Part shown: positions 44,508 through 53,193 of the stretch, one piece after another | Layout: each line of letters opens with the position of its first letter | Position numbering within the stretch: the first letter of the stretch is position 1 | NCBI RefSeq assembly: GCF_000495855.1 | Contig: NZ_AWGF01000016.1 | Coordinates: forward strand, 1-64,000 | DNA length: 64,000 nt | Origin: Asticcacaulis sp. YBE204 | GTDB lineage: Bacteria; Pseudomonadota; Alphaproteobacteria; Caulobacterales; Caulobacteraceae | Reading direction: 5' to 3' | Translations under genes and position numbers: made by a program | Notes under the pieces: model-generated | Databases searched by the model: none | Told to the model about the DNA's origin: nothing | The model's input: the letters and a program-made list of their open reading frames with translations, nothing else

Positions 44508-44927
44508 ATGACCGACACATATACTCCCTTACACGACCGCCTGATGGTTCAGGCCCAGCGCATGCTCGCCGAGATCGAGCGCGCCACACCTTCGACCCTC
44601 AAGGAGGTCGTCGCCGTACTCAGCGCCCTGTGCGTGGCGACGCGCCTGATCCGGCAATTGCATACGCCGCTGACGAAGACGAAGGTTGCGCAGACTGGCG
44701 TCGATCACACGCCCTCCTCCCTACGCAGTGGGGAGCGGGGCGGCCCGTGCCGTGCAGCGAGCGAAGCGAAGCCGACGGAGGGGGCGGCGCAGCCGCAAAC
44801 CCCGCCCGCTTCAGACGCGCCAGTATTGCAAAAGGGCTGGTCCGACAAACAGGCCGCCTTGCGCGAACAGCGCGCGGCCCGCACCGGTAAATGGCCCGAC
44901 GGCACGCCTTACCGGAAAACGGGTTAG
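44508..44927 (+). CDS. Hypothetical protein containing a repeat-derived segment
   Basis: A 139-residue protein with no known domain. Residues 1-60 are helical (HDRLMVQAQRMLAEIERA, LKEVVAVLSALCVATRLIRQL) and 107-139 form a short basic tail (KGWSDKQAALREQRAARTGK). Between them, residues about 68-95 are encoded by a copy of the GC-rich palindromic repeat (44710-44792), read in frame without a stop. The ATG at 44508 is the first with helical coding character. It may be an ancestral protein interrupted by a repeat. Expression is uncertain. Confidence 0.55.
   Translation: MTDTYTPLHDRLMVQAQRMLAEIERATPSTLKEVVAVLSALCVATRLIRQLHTPLTKTKVAQTGVDHTPSSLRSGERGGPCRAASEAKPTEGAAQPQTPPASDAPVLQKGWSDKQAALREQRAARTGKWPDGTPYRKTG
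44710..44792. repeat. Family 1 palindromic repeat inside a reading frame
   Basis: The hairpin ctccc-tacgcagt-ggggag at 44717-44735 matches the ctcccc-acgtagt-ggggag hairpin at the right end of the 25.6 kb element. Outer arms cgccctcc and ggaggggg surround it. The flanking coding sequence continues in the same frame on both sides. Confidence 0.65.
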
Positions 44928-45124
44928 TTTCCGGATGCCTGAGAGGTGGATTATTTTTACCACGAAAGAGACGATAAAATTCGCCGAAGCCAAGAACACG
45001 AAAATTCGCCGCAAAAAGTCTTAGCGTTACAAATATATAGGCTCGCCGGAAGAAACGCTTTCAGGCGTTTTATTGTACATACTCTAATTTGCCAGCCTGA
45101 TATCGTCCGGTATAGACATATCGT

Positions 45125-45424
45125 ATGAATGCCAGAACCCTTGTCAGACATACAATCACCACCTTAGTCGTGCCCGTGGGTCTATTTGGCTCGATGTGGG
45201 CCGGATACGGTATGGCGCTGGCAATCCTGCAAAATGCAAAGCGTGCGGTAACGGGTTTCCTTTTGGGACCCGTCGCGTATCTGGGGTTTGTCCTGCTCAT
45301 AGGCGCAATTCTGAAAATGCGGCGCCATCAGCACCCCTGGCCGTTTGGCATCTGGGTTTCGACCCTGTTGTCGGTGATCGGAGTGCTTTTGCTGTCATGG
45401 CTTCCTCCGTTCGGCCTATACTGA
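45125..45424 (+). CDS. Small membrane protein, function unknown
   Basis: A 99-residue protein with three hydrophobic helices (about 9-33, 45-64, 73-95) and a short basic loop (KMRRHQHP). It resembles no family I recognise. There is no clear ribosome-binding site, and the 200-base gap before it is AT-rich, with a repeated aaattcgccg word near 44980 and 45002. Coding is plausible from the hydrophobic pattern. Confidence 0.5.
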   Translation: MNARTLVRHTITTLVVPVGLFGSMWAGYGMALAILQNAKRAVTGFLLGPVAYLGFVLLIGAILKMRRHQHPWPFGIWVSTLLSVIGVLLLSWLPPFGLY

Positions 45425-45489
45425 ACGCGGCTGTTGAACTTCACTTCCGTGGTAAAAGCATCTTCCTATTTCATGCTGAGGACATGTTC

Positions 45490-45906
45490 ATGACCCCACC
45501 TAAAACCGAACCCGTTCTTCTGTCCGGTGGCAATCCGCAGATCGCCAAGGGTTATGGTGACGCGCCGGTGCAGGCCTATATCGACGCTATGCCCGGTTGG
45601 AAGCAGGGTATCGGGCGGCAACTCGATGCACTGATCGTCGCCGCCGTGCCGGAGGTGCAGAAGGCGGTGAAGTGGAACACGCCCTTTTACGGCCTCGAAA
45701 ACGACAGCTGGTTCGTGGCGTTTCACTGCTTCACCAACTACGTCAAGGTGACCTTCTTTCAGGGCGCATCGCTGACGCCCGTGCCGCCGGGCAAGTCGAA
45801 GCAGGCGAATGTACGCTATCTCGACGTGCGCGAGGGTGCGCTCGACGAGGCGCAGTTCACCGATTGGATCAAGCAGGCCAGTAAGCTTCCCGGCGAGAAG
45901 CTTTAA
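45490..45906 (+). CDS. DUF1801-family protein
   Basis: The 138-residue cytoplasmic protein shows the DUF1801/YdhG pattern: VQAYIDAMPGWKQGIGRQLDALIVAAVPEVQKAVKWNTPFYGL (about 26-68), then WFVAFHCFTNYVKVTFFQGASL. The fold is related to intracellular iron-chaperone frataxin-like proteins, but the function is unknown. ATG at 45490 is best spaced from GAGGA; an ATG at 45484 adds two residues. The stop codon runs into a tandem repeat. Confidence 0.85.
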   Translation: MTPPKTEPVLLSGGNPQIAKGYGDAPVQAYIDAMPGWKQGIGRQLDALIVAAVPEVQKAVKWNTPFYGLENDSWFVAFHCFTNYVKVTFFQGASLTPVPPGKSKQANVRYLDVREGALDEAQFTDWIKQASKLPGEKL

Positions 45907-46005
45907 GCGCATCCCCAAAAGTGTGCAGCGGTTTTGGGATCAGATGCGCGATCAGCAAAAAGCGCATCCCCAAAAGTGTGCAGCGGTTTTGGGATCAGAT
46001 GCGCG
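45906..46005. repeat. Two direct copies of a 45-base element (family 2)
   Basis: Positions 45906-45950 and 45961-46005 are identical: they begin agcgcatccccaaaagtgtg, include cagcggttttggga and end with atgcgcg, forming a palindrome (gcgcatccccaaaa / ttttgggatcagatgcgc). A ten-base spacer separates them. They lie between two convergent genes and might also act as a terminator-like structure. Confidence 0.9.
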
Positions 46006-46012
46006 TCTGCAA

Positions 46013-48634
46013 TCAGGCCTTCTCTTTCGCCTGCGTCGTAAAGGCCAGCAATTGCCGTGTCAGGCGCTCGCCGCGTTTGCCCGCCGCCAGCGCCGCGTCG
46101 GACAGGCGCTTGAGGTCCGGATTTTCGGACTGTTTGCCGATCATGTCGAGGGCGGCGTTCATCACGTTCAGCATCTGCGAGAAGTCGGCAGCGACGTCAC
46201 CGGTCAGACGACCCACCGTCTCGTATTGCTGGGCCTTGGCCAGCGCATCGTCGAGCGCCCGCGCCTGACGCTCCAGTTCGCCCTTGGCGTGCTGAAGCTG
46301 GGCGATTTCAAGTTCCAGCGCCCCAGTGCGCGCTTTCATGGTCAGGTATTCGAGCTTGTCGGTATAGGATTCTTCGACCGGTTCCGCCGCAACCGGCGCA
46401 GGCAGATGCGCCGTCAGGTCGAATCCGATGCCGATCAGGCCGTCGAACGCCCCGTCGGTGACGACCGGCGTCAGACGCTCCAGCACGGACACGTAGTGGC
46501 CATCGGCGGTGCGGACACGATAGCCGAGGTCGCCGCCGGTCTTGCGATCAAGCAGGTCTTTCAGCGTGTCGTGGACGCGGGCCTGATCGTCGTCGTGCAG
46601 GTTGTCGAGCCAACCGTCTTCGAGGAATTCCTGCGCCCCGCAACCGGTCAGGACGTGCCAGCCGCGCGACAGACGCACCAGCGTCCCGTCCGGCTTCCAG
46701 ACGCGCGTCAGGTCGCTGAGGTCTTCGGCGATGTCGCCCAAAGTCCGTTCCGGGGCCGCTTCGACAGCGGGTTCAGGCGCGGGCAGGGGCGTTTCCAGCA
46801 ATAGGGCGAATTGCGCCTCGACCTCGGCCTTTTCGACTTTCAGGCCTTCAAGCTGTTCGCTCAGACCGCTGAGCGCAGCATTCTCGGCCTTGAGCGTTTC
46901 GATTTCGTTGTGCAGGGCCTCGACCGCCTCGGGCGCAATCCCGGTCACGGGGTCGGTGGTGTCCACCGGCGCGGTTTTCAGCGCCTCGACCTCGGCTTTC
47001 AGGGCCTCGATTTCGTCCTGCGCGCGGTTGAGCAACTCGGTTTCGGCGGCCTTGAGTTCGTCCAGTTGCGCCTTGAGTGTGGACAATTCCGGATTTTCGG
47101 CAAATTCGGCATCGGCCTTTTCGGCTTTTAGCGACTCGATCTCTTCACGCGCGGCCTTCAGGTCTTCCAGTTCACCTTCCAGCGCCTTGAGCGTCGCCAG
47201 ATCGGCGTGCGCCATTTTCAGGTCGTGCGTCAGGGCCGCGACCTGCGTTTCCAGCGCGGCCTTGTCCTCGCCGATGGCGGCGTCTGCCGGCAGTTCGACC
47301 AGGGTCTTGGCGGCGGTCACGTCGATGGCGACACCGAACAGTTCGCGATTGCCGTTGCTGCCCTTGCCTTGCCCCTTGAGCGTCACAAAGCGCAATGAGC
47401 CATCGGGCTGACGGACGCTGAGTTCCAGATTGAGCACGTCGCTTTCGCCGGACATCAGACGCCCGAAAGCCTCGTCGGCGCGGGCCTGATCGGCGTCGGA
47501 AATAAGGGTCGGACCGCCGTCGTATTCGCGCCCGATCAGGCGGCGCATACCTTCGTCCTCGACGATGGAGTCCGACGCGGCGTCGTACTGCCACACGCCG
47601 ACGCCCAAAGCCGCCCGGGCGCGTTCGGCGTTTTGCAGGTCGTTGAGCGCCTCAAGGGCCTCGTTGGACACGACCGGCGCGATGGCAGGCAAGGCGACGG
47701 GCGCCGACACCGACACCGACAGCGTCACCTCGGTCGGCACGGCCATCAGGGTCAGGCCCTCGGCGGCGCCGTCCTGCGTCGTGACGGCCCACGCGGTGAG
47801 GATGACGGGTTTCACCGTACCTTTGCCGTCTTTCAGGCCGAGATTGATCGAGGCCGGATGGCTGGACGACGACAGGTCCGACAGGTAGTCGATGGCCTTC
47901 TGGAAATCGGCATCGGCGACAAAGGTCTTGACCCAGTTCTCGCCGACCGACTGCTCGCGCGGGGTGTCGAAGACGACGCCGGCGCGGGCATTGACGTCGA
48001 GCACTGTGCCATTCTGATCCAGACCCCAGAAGGGGACCGGGGCGGCGGCGAACCATTGCCCGCGCCAGACGCCGGAAATATCGCCGATGCCTTCGCCGGT
48101 CTGGGTGTCCAGTTCGACGAGCGCCGTGGTCGAGCCGATGACCTCGCCGACCGTGTTCATGATCGGCATCGAGGTGACCGAAACCAGCGTCTTGGTCTGG
48201 CTGCCGTGGTTGGAAATCAGGTGCTGGAAGCCCTTGACCGTCTGACCGCGCAGGGTGCGCGCGATCGGCAGCAGGTCGGGCGGGATGATGCGGCCGTCGG
48301 GATAGGTAATGCCCCAGGTAGCCGAGTGAAACCTCAATCCGATCAGTTCGTTATCCTTGCGCCCCAGCAACTGGTGCGCGGCCTTGTTGGCGAAGATGAA
48401 CTTGCCCGTCGCGTCGGTTTCGACCAGCGCCACCGGGACCGCGTTCAGCACGTTAAACATGCGGCGCTCAAGGTGATCGATCTTGCGTTCGGCCTTGAAC
48501 AGGAGATCCTGAAACTGACGGATCTGCATGGTCCGGAAGACGACCAGAATGCCAGCGCCGATGGCCACAGCCAGCAGCAGGGCCGCCAGCACCCCCAGAA
48601 CGATAACCAGATCGCCTTCGCTTTCCAGAAGCAT
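46013..48634 (-). CDS. Multi-PAS membrane sensor with degenerate kinase domain
   Basis: This 873-residue protein has one N-terminal transmembrane helix (about 8-33), at least three PAS-type modules (about 55-185, 195-320, 335-450 and a further one at 645-760), and a long coiled coil (about 455-610) rich in LKAE/ALK heptads. The last 75 residues (YETVGRLTGDVAADFSQML) clearly derive from a HisKA dimerisation helix, but the phosphoacceptor His of the GGVAHDF motif is Ala (about residue 816), and the protein ends before any ATPase domain. It can therefore sense and dimerise but not autophosphorylate; it may act as a scaffold or modulate another kinase. Confidence 0.82.
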   Translation of the reverse strand: MLLESEGDLVIVLGVLAALLLAVAIGAGILVVFRTMQIRQFQDLLFKAERKIDHLERRMFNVLNAVPVALVETDATGKFIFANKAAHQLLGRKDNELIGLRFHSATWGITYPDGRIIPPDLLPIARTLRGQTVKGFQHLISNHGSQTKTLVSVTSMPIMNTVGEVIGSTTALVELDTQTGEGIGDISGVWRGQWFAAAPVPFWGLDQNGTVLDVNARAGVVFDTPREQSVGENWVKTFVADADFQKAIDYLSDLSSSSHPASINLGLKDGKGTVKPVILTAWAVTTQDGAAEGLTLMAVPTEVTLSVSVSAPVALPAIAPVVSNEALEALNDLQNAERARAALGVGVWQYDAASDSIVEDEGMRRLIGREYDGGPTLISDADQARADEAFGRLMSGESDVLNLELSVRQPDGSLRFVTLKGQGKGSNGNRELFGVAIDVTAAKTLVELPADAAIGEDKAALETQVAALTHDLKMAHADLATLKALEGELEDLKAAREEIESLKAEKADAEFAENPELSTLKAQLDELKAAETELLNRAQDEIEALKAEVEALKTAPVDTTDPVTGIAPEAVEALHNEIETLKAENAALSGLSEQLEGLKVEKAEVEAQFALLLETPLPAPEPAVEAAPERTLGDIAEDLSDLTRVWKPDGTLVRLSRGWHVLTGCGAQEFLEDGWLDNLHDDDQARVHDTLKDLLDRKTGGDLGYRVRTADGHYVSVLERLTPVVTDGAFDGLIGIGFDLTAHLPAPVAAEPVEESYTDKLEYLTMKARTGALELEIAQLQHAKGELERQARALDDALAKAQQYETVGRLTGDVAADFSQMLNVMNAALDMIGKQSENPDLKRLSDAALAAGKRGERLTRQLLAFTTQAKEKA

Positions 48635-48806
48635 GGACCTATTGTCTCCAAAACGCGCGTCAGTCTGGCACAGCCTGTGCCGACCTCACCCCATCATATT
48701 GTGCGGATGCAATAAGCGTACCTGTTTTGCGGACGCGCGCAAGGGGAGGCACGTCGTTGGAGATATGAAGATTTTTTTGAGAAAATTGTGTCCAACCTGA
48801 GGAGAT

Positions 48807-48881
48807 TGGAGCGGGCGAAGAGGATCGAACTCTCGACATCAACCTTGGCAAGGTTGCGCTCTACCGCTGAGCTACGCCCGC
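48807..48881 (-). tRNA. tRNA-Gly (anticodon GCC), copy 1
   Basis: The reverse strand gives a 75-base cloverleaf: acceptor GCGGGCG / CGCCCGC with encoded CCA, D arm TAGCTCAGCGGTAGAGC, anticodon stem-loop CAACC-TTGCCAA-GGTTG (GCC) and T arm GTTCGATCC. An identical copy follows 39 bases away. Confidence 0.96.
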
Positions 48882-48920
48882 TTGAATCTGTTCAACTCAT
48901 TTCCTTAAGCGATAAGGAAA

Positions 48921-48995
48921 TGGAGCGGGCGAAGAGGATCGAACTCTCGACATCAACCTTGGCAAGGTTGCGCTCTACCGCTGAGCTACGCCCGC
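48921..48995 (-). tRNA. tRNA-Gly (anticodon GCC), copy 2
   Basis: The 75-base sequence is identical to the copy at 48807-48881 and folds the same way. Tandem tRNA-Gly(GCC) genes are common and raise the dose of the major glycine tRNA. The pair is transcribed leftward, this copy first. Confidence 0.96.
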
Positions 48996-49112
48996 ATCTT
49001 TCCGGCACGTGGCCGAAGAGGTGGGCCTTATAGACAAAAGCCTTGAGCCTTTGCAAGCCCCTTGGGGTGTGAATCTGTGAAAAACTTTGGAGAAGGGGTT
49101 GCCTCTCTTATT

Positions 49113-49294
49113 CTTATACCTCCATGGCTATGCCGGGGAGGGGGACCGCGCCCGGAGGGCGTGGTGGTGGGGTATCTTGCGGAGGTTCAATGCAAGCCTT
49201 GCGATTCAAGTAAGCAAGAACCCCCACCACCGCATCTAGCTTGCTCCGCAAGCGTCGTGCGGTCCCCCTCCTCAGCAAGCTGGGGAGGTATAAG
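49113..49294. repeat. ~182-base MITE-like palindromic element, copy B
   Basis: Terminal inverted repeats cttatacctcc / ggaggtataag bound the element. Read on the opposite strand, its interior shares with copy A (25601-25776) the words ggaccgcac, ggtggtgggggttcttgctt, cttacttg, gcattgaacctccg and cgcggtccccctcccc. The two copies therefore have the same structure in opposite orientation. It ends two bases before the dehydrogenase stop codon. Confidence 0.82.
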
Positions 49295-49296
49295 GG

Positions 49297-50280
49297 TCAG
49301 AGCATCGCCGGAATGACGCGGTCCGGTGGGCGGTGGCCGTCCTGAAGCGTCTTGATGTTCAGGATCACCCGGTCGCCCATGTCGGTGCGCGCCTCGACCG
49401 TCGAAGACGCCATGTGCGGCAGCAGCACGGCGTTCGGCAACCCGAACAGCTCTGGCGAAATCGCCGTGGCGCGCTCATAGACGTCGAGGCCGACCCCCGC
49501 GATCCGGTTCGCTTTCAGCAGATGCGCCAGCGCCTCTTCGTCGACGATCTGCCCGCGGGCGGTATTGACGAGGATGGCGTGGGGCTGAAGCAGAGCCAGA
49601 CGCTCGGCACTGAGCAGGTGGAAGGTGCTGGGACTGCCCGGCGCGTTGATCGACACGACGTCCATGCGCGCCAGCATCTGATCGAGATCGTCCCAGTAGG
49701 TCGCCTCGAGCTCTTCGGAAATGCGCGCCGAGACCGGCTTGCGGTTATGATAGTGGACCTGCATCCCGAACGCCCGGGCGCGGCGGGCCAGGGCCTGACC
49801 GATGCGGCCCATGCCGACGATGCCGAGGCGCTTGCCGTAGATGCGGCGGCCCATCAGGAAGGTCGGCGACCAGGCGGAAAACTCGCCGCGCTGCACGGTT
49901 TCGGCGCCTTCGATGAAGCGGCGCGACACGGCGATAATCAGGCCCATGGTCATCTCGGCGGTGTCTTCGGTCAGGACGCCCGGCGTATTGGTGACGATGA
50001 TGCCTTTTTCGACGGCTTTCGCGATGTCAATATGATCGTGGCCGACGCCGAAATTGGCGATCATCTTGAGCTGTTCGCCCGCCGCCTCGAAAAACGCTTC
50101 ATCGATGCGGTCGTTGATCGAGGACACCAGCACCTCGGCGGTTTGCGCGGCATCCAGCAGGGCTTCGCGCGGCATGGGGTTCTTGTTGAGCCACAGAGTC
50201 GTGTTGAACAGTTCGCGGAACCGCGTCTCGACCCCGTCGGGCAGTTTCACGGTCATGACGACCTTAAGCTTCTTGCTCAT
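49297..50280 (-). CDS. D-2-hydroxyacid dehydrogenase (glyoxylate/hydroxypyruvate reductase type)
   Basis: The 327-residue NAD(P)H enzyme has the Rossmann motif LGIVGMGRIGQALARRARAFG (about 150-170) and the catalytic Arg, Glu and His set: ILVNTARGQIVDEEAL (Arg), GVGLDVYE (Glu) and LLPHMASST (His). It is of the glyoxylate reductase/GyaR class, using glyoxylate or hydroxypyruvate. A normal length and all catalytic residues support activity. It is divergent from the SH3-protein gene. Confidence 0.9.
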   Translation of the reverse strand: MSKKLKVVMTVKLPDGVETRFRELFNTTLWLNKNPMPREALLDAAQTAEVLVSSINDRIDEAFFEAAGEQLKMIANFGVGHDHIDIAKAVEKGIIVTNTPGVLTEDTAEMTMGLIIAVSRRFIEGAETVQRGEFSAWSPTFLMGRRIYGKRLGIVGMGRIGQALARRARAFGMQVHYHNRKPVSARISEELEATYWDDLDQMLARMDVVSINAPGSPSTFHLLSAERLALLQPHAILVNTARGQIVDEEALAHLLKANRIAGVGLDVYERATAISPELFGLPNAVLLPHMASSTVEARTDMGDRVILNIKTLQDGHRPPDRVIPAML

Positions 50281-50432
50281 CGCGGCTTAATTCCTGTGGC
50301 ATCTGGTTTGCGGGCTTCTACAGGGTCTTCGTCAAATCCGGGAAGCGAATTTTACGGCTGCATGGCCGCTTATCGCCCTATGGTTAACCAAATCTGAAGC
50401 TTTCGGACGCATGTCTTGACCAGCTATCCCTC

Positions 50433-51077
50433 ATGCCAGCCTTAGTTTGTGTCCTGCCGATGACCCTGTTCAGCCCGTCGTTCGCTGTGAAATCACCTGA
50501 CCATAGCGCAGGCCCTTGCGTCAAGGCACGCCGTTGGGCGTCGATACTTATGATGGGGTTTTTGACGGCGCTTTGTCTGATGCCTGCCGGTGCCGCGCTG
50601 GCCGGTCCCGCCGAGGACGCCTTCGACACGCCGTCGAAGCAACCCGTGCCGCGGTGGGCGTCGTTGCGCTCAAGCGAGGTCTATGCCCGGTCGGGGCCGA
50701 CCAAGGAAAACAAGGTCCTGTGGACCTACAAGCAGAAGAACCTGCCGGTACAGATCATTTCCGAGACCAAGGAATGGCGGATGATCTGCGATCCCGATGG
50801 TGGCATCGCCTGGGTCAGCAAGACCATGCTGAAATCCCAGCGCAGCGTCGTGTCGATGGGGGCCGCGAAAATCGACCTGCTCAGCGGACCGAAAGCCACG
50901 GCGAAGGTCAAGGCCCGCCTCAATCCCCGGTCGCTGGCGGCGCTTGACAAGTGCAAGAAGGACTATTGCCGGATCACGGTCGGTAATGTCGATGGCTGGG
51001 TGCCGCAAAAGAGCCTGTGGGGCGCGCAGGAAGGGGCGGTCTGCAAGCGCCCCGACGCCCTGACGCGGCTGTCGTAA
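50433..51077 (+). CDS. Secreted bacterial SH3-domain protein
   Basis: A protein of up to 214 residues with a signal-type hydrophobic segment (about 36-56, ending ALAGP), then two SH3-like repeats: PRWASLRSSEVYARSGPTKENKVLW and VSMGAAKIDLLSGPKATAKVKARL, ending NVDGWVPQKSLWG (SH3_4/DUF1058 type). Such periplasmic domains bind peptidoglycan or peptides. Start choice is uncertain: ATG at 50433 gives a long basic leader, ATG at 50460 and GTG at 50487 are in frame. Four cysteines in the mature part suggest a disulfide. Confidence 0.8.
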   Translation: MPALVCVLPMTLFSPSFAVKSPDHSAGPCVKARRWASILMMGFLTALCLMPAGAALAGPAEDAFDTPSKQPVPRWASLRSSEVYARSGPTKENKVLWTYKQKNLPVQIISETKEWRMICDPDGGIAWVSKTMLKSQRSVVSMGAAKIDLLSGPKATAKVKARLNPRSLAALDKCKKDYCRITVGNVDGWVPQKSLWGAQEGAVCKRPDALTRLS

Positions 51078-51100
51078 AGCTCAGATGCTTTCTTATTTTT

Positions 51101-51243
51101 CATACTCCCCCGTCACGCGGGGGAGGTGGCATTTGAGCGCCAGCGAAAATGACAGAGGAGGGCCTTTGTCGATACCGCAAGGCCCCCCTCTGTCATCCTT
51201 GCTTCGCGCGGCTGACATCTCCCCCACCAGTGGGGGAGTATGA
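51101..51243. repeat. Palindromic element, variant with terminal catactccccc arms
   Basis: Terminal arms catactccccc and gggggagtatg enclose two end hairpins (ccccc-gtcacgc-ggggg, ccccc-accagt-ggggg) and a large central stem gacagaggagggcc / ggcccccctctgtc. The plan resembles the 25.6 and 49.1 kb elements but the interior differs. It sits between an SH3-protein gene and fabA; the remaining 158 bases before fabA presumably hold its promoter. Confidence 0.75.
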
Positions 51244-51401
51244 ACGGGCGTAGTTCGACACTCCGCACCCCATAAAAAACGCTAAAAAGCATTGAGCCGC
51301 AGCGGTGATGCGTGTAACGCATCTTTACAGCCTGTTACGAATGGGCCATTAGCGCCGTTTGTCATAACGTCGATGCGTACGATTCTATACCCGGAGCCCC
51401 A

Positions 51402-51920
51402 ATGAGCGACCGTCCTTCCTCCTTCAGCTACGAAGATCTTCTGGCCTGTTCGCGCGGCGAAATGTACGGCCCCGGCAATGCGCAGCTGCCCGCGCCGCCG
51501 ATGCTGATGATGGACCGTATCATCACGATCACCAAGGACGGCGGCGCGTTCAACAAGGGCTATATCGAGGCTGAACTCGATATCCATCCGGACCTGTGGT
51601 TCTTCGCCTGCCACTTCATCAACGATCCGGTCATGCCGGGCTGCCTCGGTCTCGACGCCATGTGGCAGCTGGTCGGCTTCTTCCTCGGCTGGTCGGGCAA
51701 TCCCGGTCGTGGCCGCGCGCTGGGCGTCGGCGAAGTGAAATTCACCGGTCAGGTCACGCCGTCGGTCAAGAAGATCACCTACCGCATCGATATGAAGCGC
51801 GTCATTACCGGCAAGCTGATCATGGGCATCGGCGAAGGCGTCGTCCTTGCCGACGACAAGCCGATCTACACCGCCTCGGGCCTGCGCGTCGGCCTGTTCG
51901 ACGCCAAGGATCTGGTGTAA
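51402..51920 (+). CDS. fabA: 3-hydroxydecanoyl-[ACP] dehydratase/isomerase
   Basis: A 172-residue bifunctional enzyme that dehydrates 3-hydroxydecanoyl-ACP and isomerises the trans-2 to the cis-3 product, the branch point of anaerobic unsaturated fatty acid synthesis. The active-site His is in [14 protein letters not shown] (about residue 70) and the Asp in [14 protein letters not shown] (about 84). Length matches the family. It is the first gene of fabA-fabB-fabI. Confidence 0.96.
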   Translation: MSDRPSSFSYEDLLACSRGEMYGPGNAQLPAPPMLMMDRIITITKDGGAFNKGYIEAELDIHPDLWFFACHFINDPVMPGCLGLDAMWQLVGFFLGWSGNPGRGRALGVGEVKFTGQVTPSVKKITYRIDMKRVITGKLIMGIGEGVVLADDKPIYTASGLRVGLFDAKDLV

Positions 51921-51953
51921 GAACCGCCACGACCCATCGCAGGGGATACTGAT

Positions 51954-53177
51954 ATGCGCAGAGTTGTCATCACCGGTCTTGGCATCGTGTCGTCCATCGG
52001 CACGGGTGCCGACGAAGTCACAGCGTCGCTTCGTGAAGCGAAGTCGGGCATTATAGCCGCGCCGGAATACGCCGAACTGGGCTTCAAGTGCCAGGTTCAC
52101 GCCGCACCGACCATCGGCGACTGGACGCCGTTCGTCGACCGCCGCGCCGCGCGCTTCCTGTCGAGCGGTCTGGCCTATGGCCACATCTCGCTGGAGCAGG
52201 CCATCAAGTCGGCGGGCCTCGACGAGTCCGACATTTCCAACGAGCGTACCGGCATCATCTTCGGCGCGGGCGGTCCTTCGACCAAGGCCATCGTCGAAGC
52301 CGCCGACATCACGCGCGAAAAGAAGTCGCCCAAGCGCATCGGGCCGTTCGCCGTGCCCAAGGCCATGTCGTCGGGCCCTTCGGCGGTGCTGGCCACGTGG
52401 TTCAAGATCCGCGGCATCAACTATTCGATCAGCTCGGCCTGCGCGACCTCGGTGCACTGCATCGGCGCGGCGGCGGAGCAGATCATGCTCGGCCGTCAGG
52501 ACGTGATGTTCGCCGGCGGCACCGAAGAACTCGACTGGACCCTGTCGAACCTGTTCGACGCGATGGGTGCCATGTCGTCGAACTATAACGATACGCCGTC
52601 GGTCGCTTCGCGCGCCTACGACAAGAACCGCGACGGCTTTGTCATCGCCGGGGGCGCGGGCGCGGTGGTGCTCGAAGAATACGAGCGCGCCAAGGCGCGC
52701 GGCGCCAATATCATCGCCGAAGTCGTCGGCTACTGCGCCAATTCGGACGGCTACGACATGGTGGCGCCGTCGGGCGAGGGCGCGGAACGCTGTATGCGCG
52801 AAGCCCTGCGTCAGGCCGGTGGCCGCAAGATCGACTATCTCAACCCGCACGGCACCTCGACGCCGGTCGGCGACGAGCGCGAAATGGGCGCGGTGCGCAA
52901 CGTTTTCGGCGCGAACCTGCCGCTAATCTCCTCGACCAAGTCGCTCACCGGGCACTCGCTCGGCGCGGCGGGCGCTCAGGAAGCCATCTACTGCCTGCTG
53001 ATGATGCAGCACGGGTTCGCGACCAAGAGCGCTCATATCGAGGAACTCGATCCGGCCTTCGACGGGATGCCGATCCTGCGCGAGCGCCGCGACGGGGCGC
53101 TGGAAACCGTGATGTCGAACTCGTTCGGCTTCGGCGGCACCAATGGCTCGATCATTCTCTCTCAAGCTGATTTATAA
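51954..53177 (+). CDS. fabB: 3-oxoacyl-[ACP] synthase I
   Basis: The 407-residue condensing enzyme elongates acyl chains, including the cis-3-decenoyl product of FabA. The Cys-His-His triad is present: [10 protein letters not shown] (about 162), [11 protein letters not shown] (about 298) and [11 protein letters not shown] (about 333), with the C-terminal FGFGGTNG loop. It follows fabA by 33 bases. The pair fabA-fabB is the hallmark of the FabA/FabB unsaturation route in proteobacteria. Confidence 0.96.
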   Translation: MRRVVITGLGIVSSIGTGADEVTASLREAKSGIIAAPEYAELGFKCQVHAAPTIGDWTPFVDRRAARFLSSGLAYGHISLEQAIKSAGLDESDISNERTGIIFGAGGPSTKAIVEAADITREKKSPKRIGPFAVPKAMSSGPSAVLATWFKIRGINYSISSACATSVHCIGAAAEQIMLGRQDVMFAGGTEELDWTLSNLFDAMGAMSSNYNDTPSVASRAYDKNRDGFVIAGGAGAVVLEEYERAKARGANIIAEVVGYCANSDGYDMVAPSGEGAERCMREALRQAGGRKIDYLNPHGTSTPVGDEREMGAVRNVFGANLPLISSTKSLTGHSLGAAGAQEAIYCLLMMQHGFATKSAHIEELDPAFDGMPILRERRDGALETVMSNSFGFGGTNGSIILSQADL

Positions 53178-53193
53178 GAACTAGGACTGCGAC

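Noticed and set aside
25601-51243. CRISPR array
   Set aside because: Repeats are palindromic elements scattered in separate gaps, with at most two tandem copies and no regularly spaced unique spacers; no cas genes are present.
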